From CAYQUC01 sp964514215 (GTDB lineage Bacteria > Pseudomonadota > Gammaproteobacteria > UBA6429 > Thiohalophilaceae), in assembly GCA_964514215.1 (NCBI GenBank), contig CAZEPW010000066.1, forward strand, positions 1-18,451: DNA of 18,451 nucleotides. The letters run 5' to 3'. The notes under the pieces are model-generated. The model made no database searches and was not told the DNA's origin. It saw only the letters and a program-made list of their open reading frames with translations. Below are positions 7,677-15,698 of this stretch, one piece after another. How positions within the stretch are numbered: position 1 is the first letter of the stretch; each line of letters starts with the position of its first letter. A program made the position numbers and the translations under genes.

Positions 7677-8413
7677 ATACAAATAATATTAAGGCTATTT
7701 TTAAACGCGAGTTAAAAAATTATTTTTCAACACCCGTTGCAGCGGTGTTTTTAGTGATTTTTTTAATGCTCTCAGGTGCATTAACTTTCTATCTCGGGCA
7801 GTTTTACGAACGTGGACAGGCAGATTTACAACCGTTTTTTGCTTTTCATCCGTGGTTATATTTATTTTTAATCCCGGCAATTTCAATGCGGTTATGGTCT
7901 GAAGAACGAAAAACCGGCACCATCGAATTATTAATGACGCTGCCAATTTCCATTTTAGATGCTGTCATTGGTAAGTATTTGGCGGCATGGTGTTTCACCA
8001 GTATTGCACTCGCATTAACGTTTCCAATTTGGATTACAGTTAATTATCTGGGCAGCCCTGATAATCTGGTGATATTGGCCGGTTATATCGGGAGCTTATT
8101 AATGGCCGGTGCTTTTCTGGCAGTAGGTTCGTGTATTTCGGCTATCTCAAAAAATCAGGTTATCGCATTTGTAATCACGGTTGTTGTTTGTTTTGGGTTT
8201 ATCTTTAGCGGCTTTTCGTTGGTATTGGATTTTTTCCAAGGTTGGATGCCGCAAATTGTGATTAATGCAATTAGTTCATTGAGTTTTTTAACGCACTTTA
8301 ATGATATTCAACGTGGTGTTATCGATTTGCGAGATATCGTGTTTTTTAGCTCTTTTATCGGGAGCTGGTTGTTTGCAAATGTAATTTTAGTTGAAATGAA
8401 AAAAGCGGATTAA
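7673..8413 (+). CDS. ABC-2-type permease subunit (GldF-like)
   Basis: Integral membrane subunit working with the upstream ATPase. 246 residues with about six hydrophobic helices: near 20-40, 58-75, 100-125, 130-152, 160-185 and 220-240. The N-terminal IKAIFKRELKNYFSTPVA and the segment RLWSEERKTGTIELLMTLP are typical of ABC-2 permeases of the GldF/NosY type, which often carry this E-R-K-G-T-E-L pattern after the second helix. It starts inside the ATPase stop codon, and its own stop is directly followed by the GldG-family start, with no gap. Substrate unknown. Confidence 0.9.
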   Translation: MNTNNIKAIFKRELKNYFSTPVAAVFLVIFLMLSGALTFYLGQFYERGQADLQPFFAFHPWLYLFLIPAISMRLWSEERKTGTIELLMTLPISILDAVIGKYLAAWCFTSIALALTFPIWITVNYLGSPDNLVILAGYIGSLLMAGAFLAVGSCISAISKNQVIAFVITVVVCFGFIFSGFSLVLDFFQGWMPQIVINAISSLSFLTHFNDIQRGVIDLRDIVFFSSFIGSWLFANVILVEMKKAD

Positions 8414-10351
8414 ATGATTATGAAAAATGGAAATTCAAACTCAGGCTTTTTAGGTAAAAATATCTATTCGATTGGTGGTTTGGTTGTTGCCGCTGTTTTA
8501 ATCGTAGTGATAAATCTATTGTCGAATTTAATCTTTAGTTCGATGCGGCTGGATTTAACTGAGGGTAATATTTATTCCTTATCTGATGGCACTAAAAACA
8601 TCATTGACAAAATCGACGAACCGATTACCTTGCGTTATTATTTTTCGAATAAGCTATTGTCGGATATACCCTCAATTAGTAACTACGGTAAACGTGTCAA
8701 AGAGCTATTGATTGAATACCAAAAAATCAGTGGTGGTAATATTAATTTAATCATTGTTGATCCGGAGCCATTTTCAGAAGCCGAAGATCAAGCCGTGCAA
8801 TACGGCATACAAGCATTACCACTGGGGGATGGTCGCACTAAAGCCTATTTTGGTTTGGCGGGTACTAACGCGACTGATAAGGAAGTGTCTATTGCTTTTT
8901 TTCAATCTGAAAAAGAAGATTCACTGGAATACGATATCACTAAATTAGTTAATCAACTCTCTGATAATAAAAAGAAAGTTGTCGGTTTAATGACATCGTT
9001 GCCAATGACTGGTGGTGTCGCAGCAAATCCGATGATGCCACAAGCAAGTAGTGGTGAATGGTATATTTTAACCCAGTTAAAACAATTTTTTGAAGTGAGA
9101 GATGTAGCAACGTCGGTTGAAAAAATTCCAGCAGATATTGATGTGTTATTGATGGCACATGCCAAGTCCTTATCAGAAAAAACCCAATTTGCGATTGATC
9201 AATTCGTATTAAAAGGCGGTCACTTATTGATTTTTGTTGATCCGTTTTCAGAAGCCGATGCACCACCGCAAGCGGCGCAACAAAATCCACAAATGGCGAT
9301 GAATGCCGTACGTGATTCCAATTTGGATAAATTATTTAAAGCGTGGGGCGTTGAACTAAGTCCCGGTAAAATTGTGGGTGATCGCATTGCCGCAACACGT
9401 GTTGGGGTTAATACCGGACAAGGTGTGCAAGCCGTCGAATATATTGCCTGGCTTACATTACAAGCCGATAATTTTAACAGCGATGATTTTGTTACTAATA
9501 GTTTAAAAACCGTGACAATGGGTAGTGCCGGTCATTTTAAAATTCTTGAAGCAACAAAAGAGGATGTTGATAGCAAATTTAATAAAACCATCACAGCGTT
9601 AATTCAATCGAGTAAAACGGCAATGGAATTAGAGCAAATGCAGTTTCGTTTTGGTATTAATCCGATTGGTTTATTACAAAAATTTGTTGCAACCGATAAA
9701 AAATACAATATTGCCGTTCGAATAAATGGTTTAAGCAAATCGGCATTTCCAAACGGCATGGAAGGACAAACCGACAGCATTAAAGAGTCCAAAGAGCCTA
9801 TTAATGTTATCGCTGTAGCCGATACCGATATGTTGGAAGATAAATTCTGGGTTAATATTCAAAATTTTCTGGGGCAAAAAATGGCCATGCCGCGAGCCAA
9901 TAACGATGCTTTTTTAATAAATGCAATTGATAATTTAAGTGGCAGTAATGATTTAATTAGTTTGCGAACTCGGGGGCGTTCGAATAAACCATTTACCACC
10001 GTCGCTGCGTTAAAACGTGAGGCCGAGCAAAAGTTTCAAGCAAAAGAAAAAGCCTTACAGGCGACATTAAAACAAGCTGAGCAAAAATTAAATGCCTTGC
10101 AACAACAAAAGCAGGGGCAAAATGCCGCTATTTTAAGCCTTGAACAACGCAAGGAAATTGAAAATTTCAGAGCGCAACAAGTGAGCACCAGAAAAGAATT
10201 GCGCGCTGTGCAACACGAGTTGGGTAAAAGCATTGAGCAATTAGGCACAAAGTTACGATTCATTAATATTGCTTTAATCCCATTACTCATTGCGATTTTT
10301 GCAATCGTGATGGGCGTGCGACGTTCACGCAGAACACCTGTAACAGCATAA
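8414..10351 (+). CDS. GldG-family ABC transporter auxiliary protein
   Basis: Membrane-anchored protein of the ABC_transp_aux/GldG family. 645 residues. One helix lies at about 20-42, followed by the family-typical RLDLTEGNIYSLSDGT (45-60). A large, probably extracytoplasmic region contains KKVVGLMTSLPM and later VLKGGHLLIFVDPF. A Lys/Gln/Glu-rich coiled coil spans about 531-613, and a C-terminal helix about 617-634 is followed by a basic tail. Both ends are therefore likely in the membrane or cytoplasm with the bulk outside. GldG supports gliding motility in Bacteroidota; no other gliding genes are seen here, so the role is more likely export or envelope-related (inference). It begins immediately after the permease stop; a second Met two codons on is an alternative start. 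Confidence 0.9.
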   Translation: MIMKNGNSNSGFLGKNIYSIGGLVVAAVLIVVINLLSNLIFSSMRLDLTEGNIYSLSDGTKNIIDKIDEPITLRYYFSNKLLSDIPSISNYGKRVKELLIEYQKISGGNINLIIVDPEPFSEAEDQAVQYGIQALPLGDGRTKAYFGLAGTNATDKEVSIAFFQSEKEDSLEYDITKLVNQLSDNKKKVVGLMTSLPMTGGVAANPMMPQASSGEWYILTQLKQFFEVRDVATSVEKIPADIDVLLMAHAKSLSEKTQFAIDQFVLKGGHLLIFVDPFSEADAPPQAAQQNPQMAMNAVRDSNLDKLFKAWGVELSPGKIVGDRIAATRVGVNTGQGVQAVEYIAWLTLQADNFNSDDFVTNSLKTVTMGSAGHFKILEATKEDVDSKFNKTITALIQSSKTAMELEQMQFRFGINPIGLLQKFVATDKKYNIAVRINGLSKSAFPNGMEGQTDSIKESKEPINVIAVADTDMLEDKFWVNIQNFLGQKMAMPRANNDAFLINAIDNLSGSNDLISLRTRGRSNKPFTTVAALKREAEQKFQAKEKALQATLKQAEQKLNALQQQKQGQNAAILSLEQRKEIENFRAQQVSTRKELRAVQHELGKSIEQLGTKLRFINIALIPLLIAIFAIVMGVRRSRRTPVTA

Positions 10352-10363
10352 GGCAGTAGAACA

Positions 10364-11461
10364 ATGAAAAAAAACAGTTTAGTTATTTTAATCGCAATTA
10401 TTGCCGTATTAATAACGGTGTCGGCTTATATCAATTCAAATTCAAGTAATCGCTCGAGTGCTGGTGTTGCTTCGGGTCAGAAAATGTTACCGGATTTATA
10501 TGATAAACTAAATACCGTCACTCGTTTTGAAATCACCGATGCAACGGGGACAATGTTGATCACCAAATCAACAAAAACCGGCAGCACTGATGCTGTTTGG
10601 GTCATACCATCAAAAGATAATTATCCAGCAAACCTAACTCAAATCCGAAAAACGTTAATCGAGTTAGCCAATCTCAGCAAGGTGGAAGCGAAAACCAAAA
10701 AAGAAAAAAATTACGCCAAGCTAGGCGTACAAGCGACAATCGCCGGAAACACTAAAATCGAATTAAAAACGGCTACAAATACACTGGCAACGATTATTAT
10801 TGGCAACAGAAAATCAGGACATAGTCCAAGTGCCGGTGGTATTAAGAGTTTATACTATGTTCGTTTGCTGGATGATGCGCAAGTGTGGTTGGTGTCAGGT
10901 AATTTGAGCATACCCGTATTAAAAAAATACATGCTAACCGAATTGAGTAATATTCCTGCGACACGCGTTAAAACGGTTGAGATTAAACACAAAAAAGGCT
11001 CTCGAATCACTATCAGCAAAAAAGCGAAAACCGATACGGCATATACTTTAAAACAACTAAAGAAAAATAAAACGTTAGCGAATCCGAATGACTTAAACCA
11101 AATCGCATCATCACTGGCCAATTTTAATTTTGATGATGTTGCCCTAAAAAAAGATACCAGTAAGTTTAAAAAACCGGTTCATGTTAAATTTAGTTTATTT
11201 AATGGTCTTGAGATTGATTTAAACGTTGCGCAAGATGCTGGGCAATATTTTACTTGGATGGCAGCAACGGCTAGCACTGCAGCAACGCCAGTGAGCTTGA
11301 AAAAAGAAGATGTTGAAAATAAAGTGGCAGCCCCTGATGCCAAGCTAGAAGCCGCTGAGTTTAATAAAAAACACGCTAATTGGCTTTATACGATTCCTGC
11401 TAATAAGGGTGCAATGCTGGTGAAGACGTTGAAAGATTTAGTTAAGGTTAAAGCTAAGTAA
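10364..11461 (+). CDS. DUF4340-domain protein, last gene of the ABC/GldG operon
   Basis: Membrane-anchored protein of unknown function. 365 residues, with one N-terminal helix at about 5-23 and no typical cleavage site, then a Lys/Thr/Ser-rich extracytoplasmic part. The region from about residue 44 (LYDKLNTVTRFEI) to 115, including a WVIPSKDNYPAN segment and KVEAKTKKEKNYAKLGV, matches what I know of DUF4340. Such genes commonly follow an ABC ATPase, permease and GldG-family gene, as here. Starts 12 bases after the GldG-family stop with only a weak AAGG-type site, consistent with coupled translation. High lysine content and a long helix-poor central part suggest a surface-exposed periplasmic domain. 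Function can only be inferred from the operon. Confidence 0.87.
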   Translation: MKKNSLVILIAIIAVLITVSAYINSNSSNRSSAGVASGQKMLPDLYDKLNTVTRFEITDATGTMLITKSTKTGSTDAVWVIPSKDNYPANLTQIRKTLIELANLSKVEAKTKKEKNYAKLGVQATIAGNTKIELKTATNTLATIIIGNRKSGHSPSAGGIKSLYYVRLLDDAQVWLVSGNLSIPVLKKYMLTELSNIPATRVKTVEIKHKKGSRITISKKAKTDTAYTLKQLKKNKTLANPNDLNQIASSLANFNFDDVALKKDTSKFKKPVHVKFSLFNGLEIDLNVAQDAGQYFTWMAATASTAATPVSLKKEDVENKVAAPDAKLEAAEFNKKHANWLYTIPANKGAMLVKTLKDLVKVKAK

Positions 11462-11672
11462 GACGGTATGTTTAAACTTGGTTTTTTTGGTAAGTTTACG
11501 TTAAGGTCAAGTTAGGATACTCTAAAACACGGCGCTTGCTTTGTAAAAAATGCCATGTTTTGGAATCGCTTTGATCATATAAATAAGTCCACCTGCATTA
11601 CTAGTTAACCTGAGGTTTGCATCAGAATATATTAAAAAATGTTGGATATTTGATAAGCACCAAAATGAGGAT

Positions 11673-11778
11673 ATGGAATCGGTATGGTCAAATAAAGACC
11701 GTCTGCCGCAAGACACGGCAGTCGAGCAGCCATGGATGGCACCTTTGGTGCGTCTTTATTTGGCCATACTGGTTTCAT
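11673..11778. repeat. 106-nt multi-branched palindromic element (possible structured RNA or miniature mobile repeat)
   Basis: The arms 11673-11699 and 11752-11778 pair over 27 bp with no mismatch and four G-T wobbles. Inside the 52-nt loop are smaller hairpins: CTGCCG/CGGCAG (11703-11708 with 11716-11721); GCC/GGC around ATGGAT (11729-11740); and GCACC/GGTGC around TTT (11739-11751), the last two competing for two bases. The nested design resembles intergenic repeat elements scattered in gammaproteobacterial genomes, or a structured small RNA. Only one copy lies in this window. The strand of transcription, if any, is not clear. Confidence 0.6.
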
Positions 11779-11958
11779 CTCTGAGTGTAAACGGCATATT
11801 TGCTTATTCCAAGCTCAGATTTAAAGAAGCTAACCATTAATTTTAAACCGACATAAGTTGTTTTACTATTTTAACTCTGGATTCCGGTTTAAAGCATGTA
11901 CCGGGATGGCGTTTACTTTAGATAAGAATAGTTGTGAATTGTATTTCGATACTGAAAA

Positions 11959-11995
11959 ACGGTAGTTTTTTGCAAAGAACGTAAAAAACTACCGT
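11959..11995 (-). terminator. Rho-independent terminator of the 12004-12681 gene
   Basis: ACGGTAGTTTTTT (11959-11971) and its exact complement (11983-11995) form a perfect 13-bp stem with an 11-nt loop. The hairpin begins 8 bases past the stop codon of the minus-strand gene. On that strand it is followed by TTTTC, so it suits termination in that direction; on the plus strand no T-run follows. Confidence 0.75.
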
Positions 11996-12003
11996 AACAG
12001 AGA

Positions 12004-12681
12004 TTAATTTGATGCCGGTTTAATAATCAATGTTGTGGTATAGCTACCATCAGCGTGCACTTCTTGTATAAAATTACCTTCAGAATTTGGCATTGCTAAA
12101 ATTAATTTATCCATTGCATCGTTTGCTTCTGTCTGATTAACGGTGGCTATTTCCAGTCGACATGAACTACCTCGACATTCAAGACTGTTGGCATTTAATT
12201 GGTTTTCTTCAAATATTGAATTTAACCTACTCTCTTCATTGCTACGCCAGCCATCATCAACGGGCTCACTGTAAAAATAATTTTCTTTCTCTGCAAACAG
12301 AGCATTGTCTTTAACCTTTTGCTCTTCAATCTGTTGTGCTGTTGGTAACACTGGCTCTACTATTTCACTTTGTGATTGATTATTTTGAGGTTTATCTGTT
12401 GCTGTTGTAGCTTGTTTATCTTGCTTGCTTAATTTGACTAACTCCTGCAAGGAATTCAGCATTGTCTGCTGTGTTGCCGTAATTTGATTGATATTGTTTT
12501 CGACATCATTCAGTCTTGCATTAGTTTGTGTTAGCTCTCTATTATTATTCATTTCAGTAGAATCTACTGGTGTGGATGCACCCACACCAATAGCGTCAGG
12601 TTGTCGATTGAACGACATTACCAAAATGCCGATGCCAAGTACTACCACAACTGAAATGCTTGCGCGCTTAAAATTTCCCAT
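12004..12681 (-). CDS. Membrane-anchored coiled-coil protein of unknown function
   Basis: 225 residues. A single hydrophobic segment at about 7-24 without a clear cleavage site suggests an inner-membrane anchor with the rest in the periplasm. Residues about 45-90 are rich in Asn, Gln, Leu and Glu with coiled-coil character; 91-125 is a low-complexity Gln/Thr linker. The C-terminal third holds GWRSNEESRLNSIFEE followed by ECRGSSCRLE with two cysteines (169 and 174). I know this type of Cys-x4-Cys segment from many uncharacterised gammaproteobacterial proteins, where it may form a disulfide, but no function is established. AGGAAAG upstream supports the start. It lies 63 bases after the secreted-protein gene on the same strand and may be co-transcribed with it; a strong terminator follows. 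Confidence 0.75.
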   Translation of the reverse strand: MGNFKRASISVVVVLGIGILVMSFNRQPDAIGVGASTPVDSTEMNNNRELTQTNARLNDVENNINQITATQQTMLNSLQELVKLSKQDKQATTATDKPQNNQSQSEIVEPVLPTAQQIEEQKVKDNALFAEKENYFYSEPVDDGWRSNEESRLNSIFEENQLNANSLECRGSSCRLEIATVNQTEANDAMDKLILAMPNSEGNFIQEVHADGSYTTTLIIKPASN

Positions 12682-12744
12682 TCCGATTCTTTCCTTGTCT
12701 GTTTCGGCCCTTATTACATTTTGATTAAATTAATGACACAAATA

Positions 12745-13236
12745 TTAATATTGCATTGTGTAATCAATTATTTGAACGTTTTCACCGCTAACTGTTGTAG
12801 GGAAGTTACAACGTAAATAACTGTATCCAAAAGCAGCTGTTGTTTCTCCACCAAAATTTAAAACTTGAACGGCAGTACTAGAACCGGATGATGAGCGTGA
12901 TGTGAATGATCCTAAGCCACCGACTAAGTTGCGATTGAATATAGTACAACTAATATTACCTGCTGCACTGGTATCAAATACATATGCCACGGCGCTTGTA
13001 TAAGCAGCGTTAATACCGGCACCGGTTGTACGTGTGTAGTTACAGTTAAATGTGGAGCCATTGGTATTTGCATTAAACAAAGTCCGACCACCATGACGCA
13101 AATTAGCAGAATCACGACTTCGATCACCTTGGCATGATGAGCCTGGATATTTTTCAAATGCTGCTGATGCAGAATTGATACTCATGGTCATAATTGTTGC
13201 ACTTAATAGCGCTGAAACAATATACGATTTTTTCAT
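12745..13236 (-). CDS. Small secreted four-cysteine protein of unknown function
   Basis: 163 residues with a clear Sec signal peptide: MKK start, hydrophobic core, and ASA before Ala26. The mature protein of about 138 residues is rich in Ser, Thr, Asn, Gly and aromatic residues and has four cysteines (35, 65, 97, 143), enough for two disulfides. The regular alternation suggests a beta-rich fold. I do not recognise the family. AGGAGA at 13243-13248 is a strong ribosome-binding site. The leader carries an 8-bp inverted repeat (13259-13308), and the upstream region is extremely AT-rich. A same-strand gene of unknown function follows 63 bases downstream, and a shared periplasmic location is plausible. 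Export to the periplasm is inferred; export beyond it cannot be judged. Confidence 0.8.
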   Translation of the reverse strand: MKKSYIVSALLSATIMTMSINSASAAFEKYPGSSCQGDRSRDSANLRHGGRTLFNANTNGSTFNCNYTRTTGAGINAAYTSAVAYVFDTSAAGNISCTIFNRNLVGGLGSFTSRSSSGSSTAVQVLNFGGETTAAFGYSYLRCNFPTTVSGENVQIIDYTMQY

Positions 13237-13394
13237 TTATATTTCTCCTAAATTAATAGAAGTGACTTCCCTGCGGTCGAGCATTATTGTATGAGGTTCG
13301 GTCACTTCCATGTTTCGAACGTTGAATAAATTAAGACGTTTTAAATTAATATTTATAAAATAAAAATTATTAACTTTACACTTCTTAACATTGT

Positions 13395-13409
13395 GTTGAT
13401 TGAATCAAC
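13395..13409. promoter_or_regulatory. 15-bp palindrome, possible operator
   Basis: GTTGATTGAATCAAC has perfect 7-bp arms around a single central G. It lies about 160 bp upstream of the secreted-protein gene. It resembles an FNR box, but the central spacing is 3 rather than 4 bases, so I do not call it one. A dimeric regulator site is possible. Confidence 0.4.
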
Positions 13410-13469
13410 GTTTTGACTATATTCGATGAAAAAATTTAAGTCAAAAAAATAAATTAAAATTTATAAATA

Positions 13470-13679
13470 TTGATGCTTAATTTATTTCACAAGAAAATAA
13501 AATTATAAAATTTTTTTCAAAATAAACTAACTCTGTATTTTTATAATACAAAAACGCGCTAAATATTTTACATAAAAAATATTTTTTTGTGAAAATTAAG
13601 TTTAAATTAATAAAGGCGTAACATTTAAGTAACAATAAAATTAAAAAAAATATTTTTAAAACTTAAATTTAAGCATCAA
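13470..13679. repeat. 11-bp inverted repeats flanking an AT-rich segment
   Basis: TTGATGCTTAA at 13470-13480 occurs inverted as TTAAGCATCAA at 13669-13679, bounding about 188 bases of AT-rich DNA with no coding capacity. The match is exact for 11 bases and then fades. They could be ends of a small non-autonomous element or two regulator sites. No target duplication is visible. Confidence 0.3.
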
Positions 13680-13733
13680 GATTGTGATCCAGTAGACATA
13701 TATGCATTCAAAATAAAAATATTTTTTGTTACG

Positions 13734-14618
13734 TTAAAAATTATCATCCGTGATTTTTTGCCAAAGTTGTTGTGCAATTATCCCGTGTTTTTTATTTTGT
13801 AGACGTGCAGCAACAATATCAATAACTGAGCTTTTAATGTAGTTACCTTCTATTGATATAAGTTTTCCCGATTTCAGTTCATCTTCTATCATAAAGGATG
13901 GCATGTGCCCCCAGGCAACTTTTTGGAGTATAACTTCTTTTTTAGTGTGTTGATCACCAACGGTTATGTGTGGTGAATGTTCAAGAATAAAATGTTTTTT
14001 TGAATTAATATCTTTTGATGTTGAACGGATGATGCATTGGGTATATTTTTTTAAGTCTTGGTATTTTATGTTGCGCGTAATCGGTATAGTTAAAAAACCG
14101 TTTGCAACAACAGGAATGATTTTTACTTTACAGAAATCTTGGTAATCATATCGTGTGTCTGATTTGTCGATATTGTGCACAATAATATCTGCTTTATTTT
14201 CAAATAAACGTTCGTTAACACCTTCAAGATTTTCAAACAGCAAGTCAAGATGAATAAATTTATTTTTTTCTGTAAATTCACGCAGTAACGTTAGCACTGG
14301 CGGTAAAGGTGTTATATCACCAATTGCGATGGAAATTTTAGTTTCTTTGTTTTCCTCAAGATGTAATGAGAGGCTTTTTAAATCCTTAACTTCATTTAGC
14401 ACTTGCAAGCATTGTTGGTAAAAAGCTTGGCCTTGTGCTGTGGGAATGGAGCGATATCCTGTTCTGTCGAATAAAGCAAAACCGAGTTCGTGCTCTAATT
14501 TTTTTAGCGCGGTGATAATACTGGGGTGGGTTTTATACAAGTAGTTTGCACCTGCTTGGATGCTTCCTTGCTCTACCACTGCGACATAAGACGTTATTTG
14601 ATGGAGCGTTATATTCAT
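13734..14618 (-). CDS. LysR-family transcriptional regulator
   Basis: DNA-binding regulator of 294 residues, normal for the family. The N-terminal winged helix-turn-helix occupies about residues 3-62: ITSYVAVVEQGSIQAGANYLYKTHPSIITALKKLE, cut here as ITSYVAVVEQGSIQAGANYL and HPSIITALKKLEHELG, then LFDRTGY. A linker helix and the two-lobed effector domain follow from about 88 on (for example ISIAIGDITPLPPVL). Lys/Tyr/Asn codons are frequent, matching the AT-rich surroundings. It is divergent from the MDR oxidoreductase gene with a 102-bp spacer. In LysR families this layout usually means the regulator controls the divergent gene and itself from the shared spacer. No strong Shine-Dalgarno site precedes the ATG. 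The effector is unknown; with an oxidoreductase neighbour a quinone, aldehyde or other electrophile is only a guess. Confidence 0.9.
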   Translation of the reverse strand: MNITLHQITSYVAVVEQGSIQAGANYLYKTHPSIITALKKLEHELGFALFDRTGYRSIPTAQGQAFYQQCLQVLNEVKDLKSLSLHLEENKETKISIAIGDITPLPPVLTLLREFTEKNKFIHLDLLFENLEGVNERLFENKADIIVHNIDKSDTRYDYQDFCKVKIIPVVANGFLTIPITRNIKYQDLKKYTQCIIRSTSKDINSKKHFILEHSPHITVGDQHTKKEVILQKVAWGHMPSFMIEDELKSGKLISIEGNYIKSSVIDIVAARLQNKKHGIIAQQLWQKITDDNF

Positions 14619-14643
14619 AATATGTTCATTTTAACTACAGTGT

Positions 14644-14671
14644 TTGTAATAACTATGTACTATTTTATAAC
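14644..14671 (+). promoter_or_regulatory. Putative promoter of the MDR oxidoreductase gene
   Basis: TTGTAA (14644-14649) and TATAAC (14666-14671) with a 16-base spacer form a moderate sigma70-like promoter about 50 bases before the start codon. The spacer contains a direct repeat ACTAT-GT-ACTAT, and the promoter is bracketed by AGTGTT/AACACT, which could be part of the LysR binding region. A weak -35 fits activator dependence. Confidence 0.45.
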
Positions 14672-14720
14672 ACTATTGCTCGATATCATCAATTTTCATT
14701 TAGAAACCGGAGAAAATTAG

Positions 14721-15698
14721 ATGAAAGCGATTATTATTAATCAATATGGTGCTGTTGATCAGCTAGTTATTAAAGATATTCCAGTCCCCGTGCCTCAAGT
14801 GGGTGAGGTTCTGGTAAAAGTTAAGGCATTTGGCATTAATCGAGCTGAAGTTTATATGCGCAAGGGTCTTTGGGGGGATGTTGCTAAAGTTAGTGGCATA
14901 GAGTGTGTGGGGTTAGTTGAAAATGATCCATCGGGTGTGTTGAGTAATGGCCAAGTTGTGGCAGCAATCATGGGTGGGATGGGTCGTACACGAAACGGCA
15001 GTTATGCTGAATATACTTGCTTGCCGGCAAGCAATGTAGTTCCCATTAAAACAACGCTTAGTTGGACAGATTTTGCTGCGATTCCCGAGTCCTATGCGGC
15101 TGCATGGAGTTGTTTACACGAAAACATGCATATTAATGAAGGTGATACTATTTTAATTCGTGGCGGTGCATCGGCATTAGGGCAAGCAGCTATAAACATC
15201 GCATCAAGCATTAAAGGGGTTACTGTTATTTCATCAGTTAAGTCGATAGAAAATAGTGATTTGTTAAAAAATATTGGATGTTCAGCTGTATTTGTTGAAA
15301 ATAATTCTTTGAGTGAGGAAGTTCTACAGAAGTTTCCCAATGGGATCAATAGTGTGATGGATATCGTTGGTAATACAACCTTGATCGATTCGCTTAAAAT
15401 GGTTAGAAAAAATGGATGGGTTTGTAATGCCGGTTTTTTAGGGGGGGATGCTCCGATTTCTTTTAACCCTCTTTCTGACATGCCGCCTTCCGTTAATCTA
15501 AATTTCTTTGCAAGTTTTATGTTTGGAACTCAAGACTTCCCAATTAGTGCGATACCATTGCAACAAATTGTTAGTGATGCAGAGGCGGGAAAATATCAGT
15601 TTCAACCATCAAAGGTGTTTTCTTTTAGCGATATTCGATTAGCGCATCAATTGATGGAAAGTAATGGTGCTAGGGGTAAAATCGTTATTGAATTATAA
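14721..15698 (+). CDS. MDR-family NAD(P)H-dependent oxidoreductase (quinone oxidoreductase-like)
   Basis: Medium-chain dehydrogenase/reductase of 325 residues, cytoplasmic. The GroES-like N-terminal domain (about 1-110) opens with MKAIIINQYGAVDQL and contains VLVKVKAFGINRAEVYMRKG. The Rossmann domain (about 120-260) carries the nucleotide-binding loop IRGGASALGQAAINIA (146-161). The zinc-ligand cysteine cluster of classical alcohol dehydrogenases is absent, so it belongs with the zinc-free quinone oxidoreductase-like members that reduce quinones or activated double bonds with NADPH. GGAGA at 14708-14712 supports the start. The divergent LysR gene is its likely regulator. Its exact substrate cannot be told. 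Confidence 0.9.
   Translation: MKAIIINQYGAVDQLVIKDIPVPVPQVGEVLVKVKAFGINRAEVYMRKGLWGDVAKVSGIECVGLVENDPSGVLSNGQVVAAIMGGMGRTRNGSYAEYTCLPASNVVPIKTTLSWTDFAAIPESYAAAWSCLHENMHINEGDTILIRGGASALGQAAINIASSIKGVTVISSVKSIENSDLLKNIGCSAVFVENNSLSEEVLQKFPNGINSVMDIVGNTTLIDSLKMVRKNGWVCNAGFLGGDAPISFNPLSDMPPSVNLNFFASFMFGTQDFPISAIPLQQIVSDAEAGKYQFQPSKVFSFSDIRLAHQLMESNGARGKIVIEL

Larger units (their letters stand above)
11462..12003. other. Gene-free region with structured elements
   Basis: No convincing coding region. Just after the DUF4340 stop, TAAACTT (11473-11479) and AAGTTTA (11492-11498) could form a weak hairpin around a T-rich loop, a poor terminator candidate. The 106-nt multi-branched palindrome lies at 11673-11778, and a strong minus-strand terminator at 11959-11995. 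The rest (about 11500-11670 and 11780-11955) shows nothing I can name. Confidence 0.6.
13237..13733. other. Very AT-rich non-coding spacer upstream of the secreted-protein gene
   Basis: About 500 bases with no plausible gene. From about 13320 to 13670 it is dominated by A and T runs, including A/T tracts such as AAAAAATATTTTTT, which favour DNA bending and are typical targets of H-NS-like silencers. Other items: the leader repeat GAAGTGAC (13259-13266) with GTCACTTC (13301-13308); a palindrome at 13395-13409; an 11-bp inverted pair at 13470-13480 and 13669-13679. Several promoters for the secreted protein could lie here, but AT-richness prevents a firm choice. Confidence 0.6.

Noticed and set aside
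11522..11716. 64-codon minus-strand ORF
   Set aside because: Its start falls within the 106-nt palindromic element, it has no ribosome-binding site or recognisable domain, and its composition is not protein-like.
11738..11752. TGGCACCTTTGGTGC as a second sigma54 promoter
   Set aside because: It has GG and GC at the right distance, but the -12 part reads GTGC rather than TTGC, it lies inside the stem-loops of the 106-nt element, and no plus-strand gene follows it.
13259..13308. The leader repeat GAAGTGAC/GTCACTTC as a riboswitch or as a relative of the 106-nt element
   Set aside because: It is just an 8-bp stem with a 34-nt loop and no further pairing; the shared GTCGAGCA word with the 106-nt element is too short to argue kinship.
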